Source: Solobacterium sp. UBA1789 (GTDB lineage Bacteria > Bacillota_I > Bacilli_A > Erysipelotrichales > Erysipelotrichaceae). Taken from it: DNA of 10,079 bases. The notes beneath the pieces are model-generated. The model saw only the letters and a program-made list of their open reading frames with translations, had not been told where the DNA came from and made no database searches. The first letter of the stretch is position 1, and each line of letters starts with the position of its first letter. Of the stretch, positions 1 to 6,437 are shown piece by piece. Both the position numbers and the translations under genes were made by a program. The DNA lies in contig DCGB01000061.1 in the NCBI GenBank assembly GCA_002314515.1, positions 3,875-13,953 on the forward strand, written 5' to 3'.

Positions 1-209
1 ATGCGGTCTTTTTTGTTAATATCAATTTGAATTTTTGGGTTTTCGTTTTGGATTTCGTTATCAGTCAATGACAGAAAATGTCTTTTATCAATAGCATCAG
101 AGGCATTGGAGATAAGTTCACGTAAGAAAATATCCGTATTGGTATAAATAGAATTGGCCATAAGGTCCAATATTCTTTTTGATTCGGTTTTAAACTGTTT
201 AATTGCCAT
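1..209 (-). CDS. htpG: Molecular chaperone HtpG (Hsp90 family), N-terminal part, cut by window edge
   Basis: ATP-dependent cytosolic chaperone of the Hsp90 family. Only the first 69 codons lie in the window; the rest continues beyond base 1. Reading the minus strand from the ATG at 209-207 gives the hallmark start of the N-terminal GHKL ATPase domain: FKTESKRIL (residues 6-14), then FLRELISNASDAIDK (28-42). E31 (general base for ATP hydrolysis) and N35 (Mg/ATP binding) are in place. The start is supported by an AAAGGAG ribosome binding site at 219-225. The gene is divergent from the GpsA-like gene at 334. A promoter and a CIRCE element lie directly upstream, so heat-shock control by HrcA is likely. 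Identification is firm from the motif even though the gene is partial. Confidence 0.95.
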   Translation of the reverse strand, partial: MAIKQFKTESKRILDLMANSIYTNTDIFLRELISNASDAIDKRHFLSLTDNEIQNENPKIQIDINKKDR

Positions 210-223
210 TATTTTTCACTCCT

Positions 224-250
224 TTAGCACTCTATATACGAGATTGCTAA
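224..250 (-). promoter_or_regulatory. CIRCE element (HrcA operator) of htpG
   Basis: The inverted repeat TTAGCACTC (224-232), nine bases, then GATTGCTAA (242-250) matches the CIRCE consensus TTAGCACTC-N9-GAGTGCTAA at 17 of 18 arm positions with exactly the canonical spacing. It covers the predicted htpG transcription start (near 248) and touches the ribosome binding site, the usual position for HrcA repression. Binding by HrcA is inferred from the known family; hrcA itself is not in the window. Confidence 0.9.
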
Positions 251-254
251 TATA

Positions 255-283
255 GTTATAACATTAGTAGCGAATAAATACAA
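255..283 (-). promoter_or_regulatory. Predicted sigma-A promoter of htpG
   Basis: On the minus strand the -35 TTGTAT (283-278) is followed by a 17-base spacer and the -10 TATAAC (260-255), preceded by TG as an extended -10. The start would fall near 248, inside the distal CIRCE arm, so HrcA bound there would block transcription. Confidence 0.65.
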
Positions 284-284
284 T
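256..284 (+). promoter_or_regulatory. Possible weak promoter of the GpsA-like gene
   Basis: TTATAA (256-261), 17 bases, TACAAT (279-284) is the best-spaced pair ahead of the gene at 334, but the -35 is poor. TATGAT at 295-300 is an alternative -10 with no good -35. The pair overlaps the htpG promoter on the other strand. The call is tentative. Confidence 0.3.
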
Positions 285-333
285 AGATGGAAAGTATGAT
301 AAACTGATAGAAGAAAACGAAAGGAATTATAAT

Positions 334-1401
334 ATGGCAAATATTACTGTAATCGGCTGTGGACAGATGGGTTCAGCCATAACTTTCCCAGCAGCTCATA
401 ACGGACATAAGATTAAATTAGTCGGTACCCATTTGGATACTGAAATTGTTAAACAGGGTCAGGAAACAGGTATACATAAGACCTTATGTAAGACAACTCC
501 AGAAGGAAAAGTTGGTTTCAAGGTTCCTGAGGGCATTACTTTCCATTATCTTGAGGAATTTGAAGAATGTTTAAAGGGTGCTGACCTCTTGATTTGTGGT
601 GTTTCTTCTTTTGGTATTGACTGGTTCTGCGAAAAAATTATTCCTCTAATTCCTGAATCACTGCCAGTTCTTTCTATTACCAAGGGTATGATTCATACTG
701 GTGATGGTCATATGATTTCTTATCCAGAACTTTTTGAGCAGACAGCTGCCAAACTTGGTAAGAAGATTTCTTTTAATGCCGTTGGTGGTCCATGTACATC
801 TTATGAACTTGCGGATGATGATCCAACAGAAGTATCTTTCTGTGGCCGTGATGAGAAGATGCTGCGCTGGCTGAAATCTTTGTTTGAAAATGATGTCTAT
901 CATGTAACTTTATCAACTGATGTTCGTGGCGTTGAATGTGCGGTTGCTTTAAAGAACGCTTATGCCTTGGGTATTTCTTTGGCAGTTGGTTTATCTTATG
1001 CCAGAGAGGGCAAGGAAATCATGCACTTTAATTCACAGGCTGCCTTATTCCAGCAGTCTGCCAGAGAAATGCAGGGTTTACTGGAAATCGTTGGCTGTGA
1101 CCGCGATAATCTTTTCCTGGGTATTGGTGATTTGTATGTAACTATCTATGGTGGTCGTACAAGAATGATTGGTACTCTATTAGGTGAGGGTGTTTCTTTT
1201 GAAGATGCTATGAATCGCTTAAAGGGCGTTACTCTGGAGTCTATCGTTATTTCGCAAAGAACAGTTGAATGCATTGAAAAACGTATTGAACTTGGTTTAT
1301 CCAAGGCTGATGACTTCCCACTTTTAATGCACATTGGTGATCTGATTTCTTCAAAGACTAAGGTCAACATCCCTTGGGCTAAATTCGAAAGAGAGTTTTA
1401 A
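334..1401 (+). CDS. GpsA-like NAD(P)-dependent glycerol-3-phosphate dehydrogenase family protein
   Basis: Predicted cytosolic oxidoreductase of the GpsA family, which interconverts dihydroxyacetone phosphate and sn-glycerol 3-phosphate for phospholipid synthesis. The N-terminal Rossmann motif GCGQMG (residues 8-13) is clear. Further GpsA landmarks follow in order: GGPCTSYELADDDPTEV (from 151, the GPSxAxE region), LKNAYALG with K207-N208 (family catalytic lysine region), AALFQQSAREM (the AALITRGLAEM region) and GIGDLYVT (263-270). It differs from textbook GpsA in being slightly long (355 residues against about 335) and in having GRTRMIG where the substrate-binding SRNRxxG motif is expected, so its substrate is not certain. 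The start has an AAAGGA site at 320-325, eight bases upstream. It appears to be transcribed alone and ends at a strong terminator. Confidence 0.75.
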   Translation: MANITVIGCGQMGSAITFPAAHNGHKIKLVGTHLDTEIVKQGQETGIHKTLCKTTPEGKVGFKVPEGITFHYLEEFEECLKGADLLICGVSSFGIDWFCEKIIPLIPESLPVLSITKGMIHTGDGHMISYPELFEQTAAKLGKKISFNAVGGPCTSYELADDDPTEVSFCGRDEKMLRWLKSLFENDVYHVTLSTDVRGVECAVALKNAYALGISLAVGLSYAREGKEIMHFNSQAALFQQSAREMQGLLEIVGCDRDNLFLGIGDLYVTIYGGRTRMIGTLLGEGVSFEDAMNRLKGVTLESIVISQRTVECIEKRIELGLSKADDFPLLMHIGDLISSKTKVNIPWAKFEREF

Positions 1402-1402
1402 T

Positions 1403-1424
1403 AAGCGGCTATGCCGCTTTTTTT
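1403..1424 (+). terminator. Rho-independent terminator after the GpsA-like gene
   Basis: A perfect 7-bp stem AAGCGGC (1403-1409) / GCCGCTT (1413-1419) with a TAT loop runs into seven T residues (1418-1424). It begins one base after the stop codon and separates this gene from the ybeY operon. Confidence 0.93.
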
Positions 1425-1433
1425 ATTGGATGA

Positions 1434-1442
1434 TGTTAAAAT
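1434..1442 (+). promoter_or_regulatory. Possible extended -10 promoter of the ybeY-cdd-era-recO operon
   Basis: TGTTAAAAT (1434-1442) fits an extended -10 (TGnTAnAAT) in the 40-base gap between the preceding terminator and ybeY. No good -35 lies 17 bases upstream, where the terminator sits. The start would be near 1449, giving a leader of about 16 bases that still contains the GGAG site. Confidence 0.4.
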
Positions 1443-1464
1443 AAAAAAGTAGTGGAGATTCAAC

Positions 1465-1911
1465 ATGATTAACATTGTAAAAAAAACCAGACGCCAGGAA
1501 CTTGATTCTTATTTTGCCGATATTGAAGAATATTATTATAAGACTCTAGAAGTTCTTGGTATTGAAGATAATTATGATCTTTCTTTGATTATCTGTGGAC
1601 CAGTGACTATTAAAAGGATTAATCGCGATTATCGTAATATTGATAAGGTTACAGATGTCATTTCTTTTGCCCTTTTGGATGCTGCTGAAGACTTTGAAAT
1701 AGAAGAGGACAATATAGAACTTGGTGACATTTTTATCAATATTAATCGGGTTTTTTCGCAGGCTGAAGAATATGAACATTCAATAAAAAGAGAATTCATC
1801 TTCCTTTTTGTCCATGGACTTTTACATCTCTTTGGCTATGATCATATGACAAAGAAAGATGAAAATAAGATGTTTGCCTTGCAGAAAGAAATTATTGGGG
1901 ATTTGTGTTAA
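1465..1911 (+). CDS. ybeY: Endoribonuclease YbeY (16S rRNA maturation factor)
   Basis: Zinc-dependent single-strand endoribonuclease needed for 16S rRNA 3'-end maturation and ribosome quality control, acting in the cytosol. The signature HGLLHLFGYDH is present, with the three zinc histidines H117, H121 and H127 in H-x3-H-x5-H spacing. The upstream conserved block NRDYRNIDKVTDVISF (53-68) carries the family arginine R57, and LGDIFIN (86-92) forms the core strand. At 148 residues it is of normal length. The start has GGAG at 1454-1457, seven bases ahead. It opens the cluster ybeY-cdd-era-recO, a common Firmicutes arrangement in which YbeY and Era both serve 30S maturation. Confidence 0.95.
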   Translation: MINIVKKTRRQELDSYFADIEEYYYKTLEVLGIEDNYDLSLIICGPVTIKRINRDYRNIDKVTDVISFALLDAAEDFEIEEDNIELGDIFININRVFSQAEEYEHSIKREFIFLFVHGLLHLFGYDHMTKKDENKMFALQKEIIGDLC

Positions 1912-1957
1912 TAAAGCAGTACTGTTGGTTGATTGAATTGTGTGATAAGGAGAAAAA

Positions 1958-2356
1958 ATGAATAAAGAAAAAATGTTGTCAGAAGCTTTTGCAGCTATGG
2001 AATATGCCTATGCACCATATTCACATTTTCATGTCGGTGCCTGTGTTGAAACCAGAGATGGAAAATTCTTTAGGGGTATCAATATTGAAAATGCTTCTTA
2101 TCCTGTAACGGTTTGTGGTGAAAGAGTGGCTATTTTTAATGCCTATGCCAATGGCTATCGTAAAGATGATATTGTGGGTATTGCTATTGTCACAAGTGGT
2201 AATGCCTTAAGTGCTTCCTGTGGTATGTGTCGTCAGGCAATGATTGAATTATTGAAAAAGGATACACCGGTAATTTTTTCTAATGGACAGGAGGAAATGA
2301 TCATGACGGTTGATGAGATGCTTCCTCATAGTTTTTCGGGAGATGATTTATTATGA
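1958..2356 (+). CDS. cdd: Cytidine deaminase
   Basis: Pyrimidine-salvage enzyme converting (deoxy)cytidine to (deoxy)uridine and ammonia; cytosolic, and a homotetramer in the short (about 130-residue) class to which this 132-residue protein belongs. The substrate-binding NIENASYP (42-49) is followed by C53-G-E55, zinc ligand and catalytic glutamate, and by CGMC with zinc ligands C88 and C91, matching the three-cysteine site of the Bacillus subtilis enzyme. R56 next to C53 is retained. A strong AAGGAG site lies just upstream. Its TGA stop overlaps the era start as ATGA, so the two are translationally coupled. A 46-base gap separates it from ybeY, where dgkA is often found in relatives. Confidence 0.95.
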   Translation: MNKEKMLSEAFAAMEYAYAPYSHFHVGACVETRDGKFFRGINIENASYPVTVCGERVAIFNAYANGYRKDDIVGIAIVTSGNALSASCGMCRQAMIELLKKDTPVIFSNGQEEMIMTVDEMLPHSFSGDDLL

Positions 2357-3240
2357 AAAGTGGATTTGTTGCGATTGTTGGAAGAGCCAATGCTGGCAAA
2401 TCAACATTGATTAATAGTCTGCTGGAACGTAAAATTGCCATAACAACTCCAAAGGCTCAGACAACCCGTAATGCGATTATGGGTATTTTGAATAGAGAAG
2501 ACCTGCAGATCGTTTTTATTGATACGCCGGGTTTGCATGTTGCCAAGACTTCTTTGGGTTCCTATATGAATAAGGAAGCGATGGCTCAGGCAAATGGTGC
2601 TGATGTCATCTGCTATATCTGTGATGGTAATAAGGGTTTGCAGAAAGAGGATAAGGAAATATTAGATAAGCTTTTTTCTTATGATATTCCGGTTTTTCTT
2701 TTGATTAATAAAATTGATGAATTGAAGGATAATCTGCTGATAGAACGTCTGCAATATGCGGCAAATAACTATGAATTTGCGGAAATTATCCCTATCAGTG
2801 CTATGAATAAAAATAATCTCGATGAATTTATGAAGGTTTTGGTAACCTATCTTCATGATGATATCCGTTATTTCCCTGATGATGCCGTTACTAATGTTTC
2901 AAAAGAATTCCTGATTGCCGAAATGATCAGAGAAAAGATTATCATTAATACTTTTGAAGAAATTCCTCATCTGGTTGCGGTCAGTGTTGAAGAGATACAG
3001 GAACTTGATAATAAGGTTCTTATTGAGGCAACAATAATCTGCAACAAGGATACTCATAAGGGTATTATTATTGGTCGCAATGGCACAATGCTTAGAAAGA
3101 TAAATAATGCAGCCACTTTCGATTTAAAGGCTTTCTTTGGCAAGAAGGTTGTTTTGAGTCTTTATGTCAGAGTTGAAGAAGACTGGCTGAATAAGGAAAA
3201 GCGTTTATTTGAATTGGGTTATTTTACGGATAATGACTGA
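2353..3240 (+). CDS. era: GTPase Era
   Basis: Essential GTPase that binds the 3' end of 16S rRNA and promotes 30S subunit assembly, peripherally membrane-associated. The G motifs occur in order: G1 GRANAGKST (10-18), G2 region TTPKAQTTR (31-39), G3 DTPG (57-60), G4 NKID (119-122), G5 ISAM (148-151). The C-terminal KH RNA-binding domain has its GxxG loop at G241-R-N-G244. The length of 295 residues is normal. The P-loop has A12 and A14 where GRPNVGKST is more common; lysine and serine are intact. It overlaps cdd by four bases and recO by one base. Confidence 0.97.
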   Translation: MKSGFVAIVGRANAGKSTLINSLLERKIAITTPKAQTTRNAIMGILNREDLQIVFIDTPGLHVAKTSLGSYMNKEAMAQANGADVICYICDGNKGLQKEDKEILDKLFSYDIPVFLLINKIDELKDNLLIERLQYAANNYEFAEIIPISAMNKNNLDEFMKVLVTYLHDDIRYFPDDAVTNVSKEFLIAEMIREKIIINTFEEIPHLVAVSVEEIQELDNKVLIEATIICNKDTHKGIIIGRNGTMLRKINNAATFDLKAFFGKKVVLSLYVRVEEDWLNKEKRLFELGYFTDND

Positions 3241-3947
3241 TGAATGATAAGGTTGAGGCTTTGGTTCTGGGAATCAGTGACCAGGGTGAAAATGATTTAT
3301 TATTGCAGGTTTTAAGCAGGGATTATGGTATTTTGTCAATTGTTGCCAAGGCGGCAAAGAAGCTGACTGCCCATCATCATTTTTCTGTACTATGTCTATA
3401 TGAATTTATTATTGACTATAAGGAGGGGAAAACACTTTTTGTCGTTCATAATTCCCGTCTGTTGAGGTCTTTTTATGTTGATAATGATCTTTTGGAACTG
3501 TCTTTTCGCAATATTTTCATGGAATTGAGTCGTAAACTTAGTGATATTGTCGATGGCGAATATTATGATAAGCTTTTGTTTTGTCTGGATAAATTTGCTG
3601 AGGGCGACAGGTATTTACCGGCTTCTTTGTTTATGGCTTTTGTCTTAAAGAAATATGGCATTGAGCCTTTGGTTGATTCCTGTGTTGTCTGTGGTAAAAA
3701 ACAGGTAGTAAGTATTTCAAAGAAAAAGGGCGGCTTTCTTTGCGATGAACATGCGGATGGTGAAGACAGACTGGATGTTTTAACTTTAAAGAAATACCGT
3801 TTGATTAATAAGGCTTCTTTTGAACATTATGATATTTTAAAAAAGACGGAATTTGATTTCCGTGATTTTTGTCTATTAATTTCTTTTTTTGAATATAACA
3901 GCGATATCAGTCTAAAGTCTTTTTCTTTTTATAAGACAATCGTTTAA
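3240..3947 (+). CDS. recO: DNA repair protein RecO
   Basis: Recombination mediator that, with RecR, loads RecA onto SSB-coated single-stranded DNA. An N-terminal OB-fold segment (VLGISDQGENDLLLQVLSRD, roughly 9-28) is followed by a helical region and a zinc-binding knuckle with C148-x2-C151 and C168-x2-H171, a C3H variant of the family's usual four-cysteine site. The length of 235 residues is typical. The start overlaps the era stop as TGATG, implying coupling; there is no strong ribosome binding site of its own. The last 41 bases overlap the convergent lipoprotein gene. I see no convincing plus-strand terminator after it, so read-through as antisense into that gene is possible. Confidence 0.93.
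   Translation: MNDKVEALVLGISDQGENDLLLQVLSRDYGILSIVAKAAKKLTAHHHFSVLCLYEFIIDYKEGKTLFVVHNSRLLRSFYVDNDLLELSFRNIFMELSRKLSDIVDGEYYDKLLFCLDKFAEGDRYLPASLFMAFVLKKYGIEPLVDSCVVCGKKQVVSISKKKGGFLCDEHADGEDRLDVLTLKKYRLINKASFEHYDILKKTEFDFRDFCLLISFFEYNSDISLKSFSFYKTIV
3839..3863 (-). terminator. Rho-independent terminator of the lipoprotein gene, inside recO
   Basis: On the minus strand a 6-bp stem ACGGAA / TTCCGT (3846-3851 with 3858-3863, six-base loop) is followed by C and six T residues (3844-3839). It lies about 45 bases past the lipoprotein stop codon and within the recO coding sequence on the opposite strand. The stem is short but the T-run placement is right for the minus strand. Confidence 0.55.
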
Positions 3948-4566
3948 TAAGAAAATAAATACTGATAATGATAAGTATTATGGAAAGTATTTTGCCAATA
4001 TAGGTACTATAGTAGGCAAAATCGCTGGTATAGGCTCTGATATATACAGTTTCTTCCATGCCTAACAAATCACATTTAAGTTCTTTGCTGCTGATCTTCT
4101 GACTGTTCTCATAATCAATGATAGGACCGTTTGTTTTGATATTGATATTTGCTTCAAAGCCGATTTTTTCTAAAAATGACAAATCTTCGCTTTGGTTGAT
4201 GACATCAGTATTGATGTCGAATTCTTTAAATGGATTGTTTATTTCAATAGATAGAATATTTTCATTATTGCTGATAGTGATGAAAGAAGTGTCCATTTGA
4301 CAATTAAAGCCAATGTAGTTTTGACCATCTATTTCTTCAGTTATTGGCTGGTAGCCTATGATCTGAAAATTATTGTCTCTGAGGTAGGTGATGACATCAT
4401 GGATGTTTTTGCCTTCTTTTTTTAAATTGCTTTCATTTAACAGGACATATAATTTGGCAATAGCTTTATTGTCATCATCAATCTTAATATTTACATTTAT
4501 TTTGCAGCAGCCACTTAGGATAATTAATAACAGGGTGCTGATAAGTAATTTTTTTAGTATCTGCAT
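3907..4566 (-). CDS. Membrane-anchored lipoprotein, LppM-like, function unknown
   Basis: Predicted extracytoplasmic lipoprotein of 219 residues. Residues 4-20 form a lipoprotein signal peptide (KK then a hydrophobic run) with lipobox LSGC, so C20 would be lipidated; a second cysteine follows. The next stretch, KINVNIKIDDDNKAIAKLYV, resembles the start of LppM-type domains (a cysteine, then alternating hydrophobic strands), which is a weak resemblance. A C-terminal transmembrane helix (about 190-210) followed by a lysine-rich tail (YKKKK) provides a second anchor, leaving a soluble domain outside. There is no clear ribosome binding site before the ATG; a promoter just upstream would give an almost leaderless mRNA. 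It is convergent with and overlaps recO by 41 bases. Function is not recognised. Confidence 0.8.
   Translation of the reverse strand: MQILKKLLISTLLLIILSGCCKINVNIKIDDDNKAIAKLYVLLNESNLKKEGKNIHDVITYLRDNNFQIIGYQPITEEIDGQNYIGFNCQMDTSFITISNNENILSIEINNPFKEFDINTDVINQSEDLSFLEKIGFEANINIKTNGPIIDYENSQKISSKELKCDLLGMEETVYIRAYTSDFAYYSTYIGKILSIILIIISIYFLIKRLSYKKKKTLD
3990..4021. repeat. Long interrupted inverted repeat in the 3' part of the lipoprotein gene
   Basis: TTTTGCC (3990-3996) pairs with GGCAAAA (4015-4021), and TATAG (3999-4003) with CTATA (4007-4011) inside it, giving a 12-bp imperfect hairpin with a GTA loop and a small internal loop. It starts 43 bases after the recO stop codon. No T-run follows on either strand, so it is not a standard terminator. 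Confidence 0.5.
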
Positions 4567-4581
4567 AACATTTCTTATAAT
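4553..4581 (+). promoter_or_regulatory. Predicted promoter of the dac-psuK-psuG operon
   Basis: A perfect -10 TATAAT (4576-4581) has only a weak -35 (TTTAGT, 4553-4558, 17-base spacer). The -10 overlaps the minus-strand -10 of the lipoprotein gene almost exactly, so the two promoters should compete. Confidence 0.5.
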
Positions 4582-4605
4582 AGTAGAAATGAATTAGGTA
4601 TTCAA
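4577..4605 (-). promoter_or_regulatory. Predicted promoter of the lipoprotein gene
   Basis: On the minus strand TTGAAT (4605-4600), a 17-base spacer and TATTAT (4582-4577). The ATG begins at 4566, so a start six to seven bases after the -10 leaves a leader of only about three or four bases. Confidence 0.6.
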
Positions 4606-4610
4606 GTACA

Positions 4611-5483
4611 ATGAAGCTTGTGAAAAGAAGAAAACTCAGACCGCAGGTCATTGTTGTTATCGTAATATTATTTTTGTTTGCTGGTCTTTTTATTGCGAAA
4701 AAACTGATTAATAGAGTGGATTATTCCCGTATGCAGAGATTGGATATATCTTTGCATTCCAGGTCTTATCTGCTGTATTGCGTGGATGATAATGAAGTAT
4801 TGTATGGTGATAATAATAATGTTGTAATTTATCCGGCTTCTTTGACAAAGCTGATGACGATGGATGCCATTGTTTCTTCGGATGTTGATCTGGAAGAGTG
4901 TTCATCGTTATCGGATGAACAACACGAGCAGCTGGTAGCTGATAATGCTTCTTTGGCTTATTTGAGTACTGATTATCAGTATAGTATTAAAGATCTTCTG
5001 TTTGCCTTAATATTACCTAGTGGCGCTGATGCAGCTTTGGCACTTGAGAATTATCAGAATGATCTATTGAATATGATGAATAAACGGGCTGCTAAACTGG
5101 GTATGAAGAATTCTTCTTTTACCAATTGCAGTGGTTTGCATGATGAGAATTTATATACAACTTTAGATGATCTTTTACTCTTGTGTCGGGATTTACTGAA
5201 ATATGATGTTGCCAGGGATGTGCTTAGTTCTGGCACATATATGATGAGCGATGGTCAAATGCTGACTTCTTCTTTAAAGAGTATCTGTGGTGAAGATGAC
5301 GATTTAAATGTTTATGGTGGTAAGACAGGTTTTACAGCAGAGGCTGGTGAAAATATCGTGGTATATTATAGATATCAGGATAAGGATTATCTATTGTTAC
5401 TGGCAGGTGCTGATGGTGATCCTTATGAAGGCCGTTATTATCATTTTGATGATGTTGTTAATATCTTTAATGAATTGTATTAG
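4611..5483 (+). CDS. D-alanyl-D-alanine carboxypeptidase, serine peptidase family S11
   Basis: Predicted low-molecular-weight penicillin-binding protein that removes the terminal D-Ala from peptidoglycan stem peptides outside the membrane. A basic N-terminus and one hydrophobic helix (about 13-29) act as signal anchor. The active-site S77-L-T-K80 and the K238-T-G240 motif (in GGKTGFT) are present. The third motif, normally SxN, reads S137-G-A139, so the asparagine is replaced. At 290 residues it has the catalytic domain but lacks the C-terminal beta-rich PBP5 domain. The ribosome binding site is poor (TAGG, 12 bases from ATG); no better in-frame start is visible. It is followed after nine bases by psuK and is probably co-transcribed with it. 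Confidence 0.85.
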   Translation: MKLVKRRKLRPQVIVVIVILFLFAGLFIAKKLINRVDYSRMQRLDISLHSRSYLLYCVDDNEVLYGDNNNVVIYPASLTKLMTMDAIVSSDVDLEECSSLSDEQHEQLVADNASLAYLSTDYQYSIKDLLFALILPSGADAALALENYQNDLLNMMNKRAAKLGMKNSSFTNCSGLHDENLYTTLDDLLLLCRDLLKYDVARDVLSSGTYMMSDGQMLTSSLKSICGEDDDLNVYGGKTGFTAEAGENIVVYYRYQDKDYLLLLAGADGDPYEGRYYHFDDVVNIFNELY

Positions 5484-5492
5484 GGTAATAAG

Positions 5493-6437
5493 ATGAGTAA
5501 AATTTATGTAATTGGTGGGGCAAATATTGATTTATATGCCAAGTCTGTTAAGCAGATTATACTTAAGGATTCCAATATTGCTGATATTTCTTTTTCTTTT
5601 GGTGGTGTTGGTCGCAATATTGTGGAAAATCTGACAAATCTTGGTGAGGATGTTACTTTTTTGACTTGCTTTGGCAATGATTCTTTTGCCGATTTATTGA
5701 AGGCTGATTTACTTAAAAGAGGCGTTGATATCTCTTTTTCCAGAACCTATGATGCTCATTCTTCTATTTATCTGGCTTTGCTTGATAAGGAAGATATGTT
5801 TGTTGGCATGAATGATATGAAGATCATGAATAATCTTTCCAAAGAGGATATTGATGAATTAGGCAAAGCAGTTAATGATGATGACTTTGTTTTTGTTGAT
5901 ACCAATTTATCAGAAGAGATGATTTTATATATATTTGATAATCTAAAGGGTCATAAGATATCTGATGCAATTTCGGCTAATAAGGTCAATAAACTGAAGA
6001 AGGTTTTAGGCCGTATTGATATTCTAAAGCTTAATGCTTTGGAAGCATCTGCTTTATCGGGTAAGGATATGAAGTCTGAGTCTAATGTTTTAGCTTTGCT
6101 GCGTTTACTTATGACATTGGGTACAAAAGAAATATTGATTACTGTTGCCGATAGTGTTTATCTTGGCTATCAGAAGAAGGTCTATTGTTTTAAGCATAAT
6201 GCCTATCGTCCTAATCCGGTAAATGTTACAGGAGCTGGTGATGCCTTATTAAGTGCCTATGCTTTTTCCCGTTTCCATGAGGCTTCTATCGAAGCGTCTG
6301 TTGCGGTTGGTATGGCAGCGGCGGTTTTGACGGTTGATAGTATTGGTGCTGTTGGTGATATATCAAAAGAAAAACTTAAAGATGAAATGAATAGGATGAA
6401 AGTTCAGGGAGGAGTTATTTATGAATATCAGGATTAA
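5493..6437 (+). CDS. psuK: Pseudouridine kinase (PfkB/ribokinase family)
   Basis: Cytosolic sugar kinase that phosphorylates pseudouridine to pseudouridine 5'-phosphate with ATP. PfkB features are clear: the N-terminal IGGANIDLY (substrate side), G37-G-V-G-R-N42 (first PfkB signature region) and the C-terminal signature NVTGAGDALLSAYAF with the anion hole G247-A-G-D250, D250 being the catalytic base. The sequence alone would support only a PfkB kinase. Pseudouridine specificity comes from the GGANID start typical of PsuK and from the overlapping downstream psuG. The length of 314 residues is normal. It lies nine bases after dac and its 3' end overlaps psuG by 17 bases. No pseudouridine transporter gene is nearby. 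Confidence 0.88.
   Translation: MSKIYVIGGANIDLYAKSVKQIILKDSNIADISFSFGGVGRNIVENLTNLGEDVTFLTCFGNDSFADLLKADLLKRGVDISFSRTYDAHSSIYLALLDKEDMFVGMNDMKIMNNLSKEDIDELGKAVNDDDFVFVDTNLSEEMILYIFDNLKGHKISDAISANKVNKLKKVLGRIDILKLNALEASALSGKDMKSESNVLALLRLLMTLGTKEILITVADSVYLGYQKKVYCFKHNAYRPNPVNVTGAGDALLSAYAFSRFHEASIEASVAVGMAAAVLTVDSIGAVGDISKEKLKDEMNRMKVQGGVIYEYQD

Noticed and set aside
1917..1924. Palindrome CAGTACTG between ybeY and cdd
   Set aside because: It has no loop or T-run and is too short to support a terminator or operator call.
2383..2406. Unusual Era P-loop (GRANAGKST) as evidence of a degenerate GTPase
   Set aside because: The lysine and serine/threonine and all other G motifs are intact; small changes at these positions are tolerated in the family.
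4118..4597. Plus-strand open frames opposite the lipoprotein gene
   Set aside because: They are low-complexity mirror frames with no ribosome binding site or recognisable sequence; the minus-strand frame has a signal peptide, lipobox and membrane anchor.
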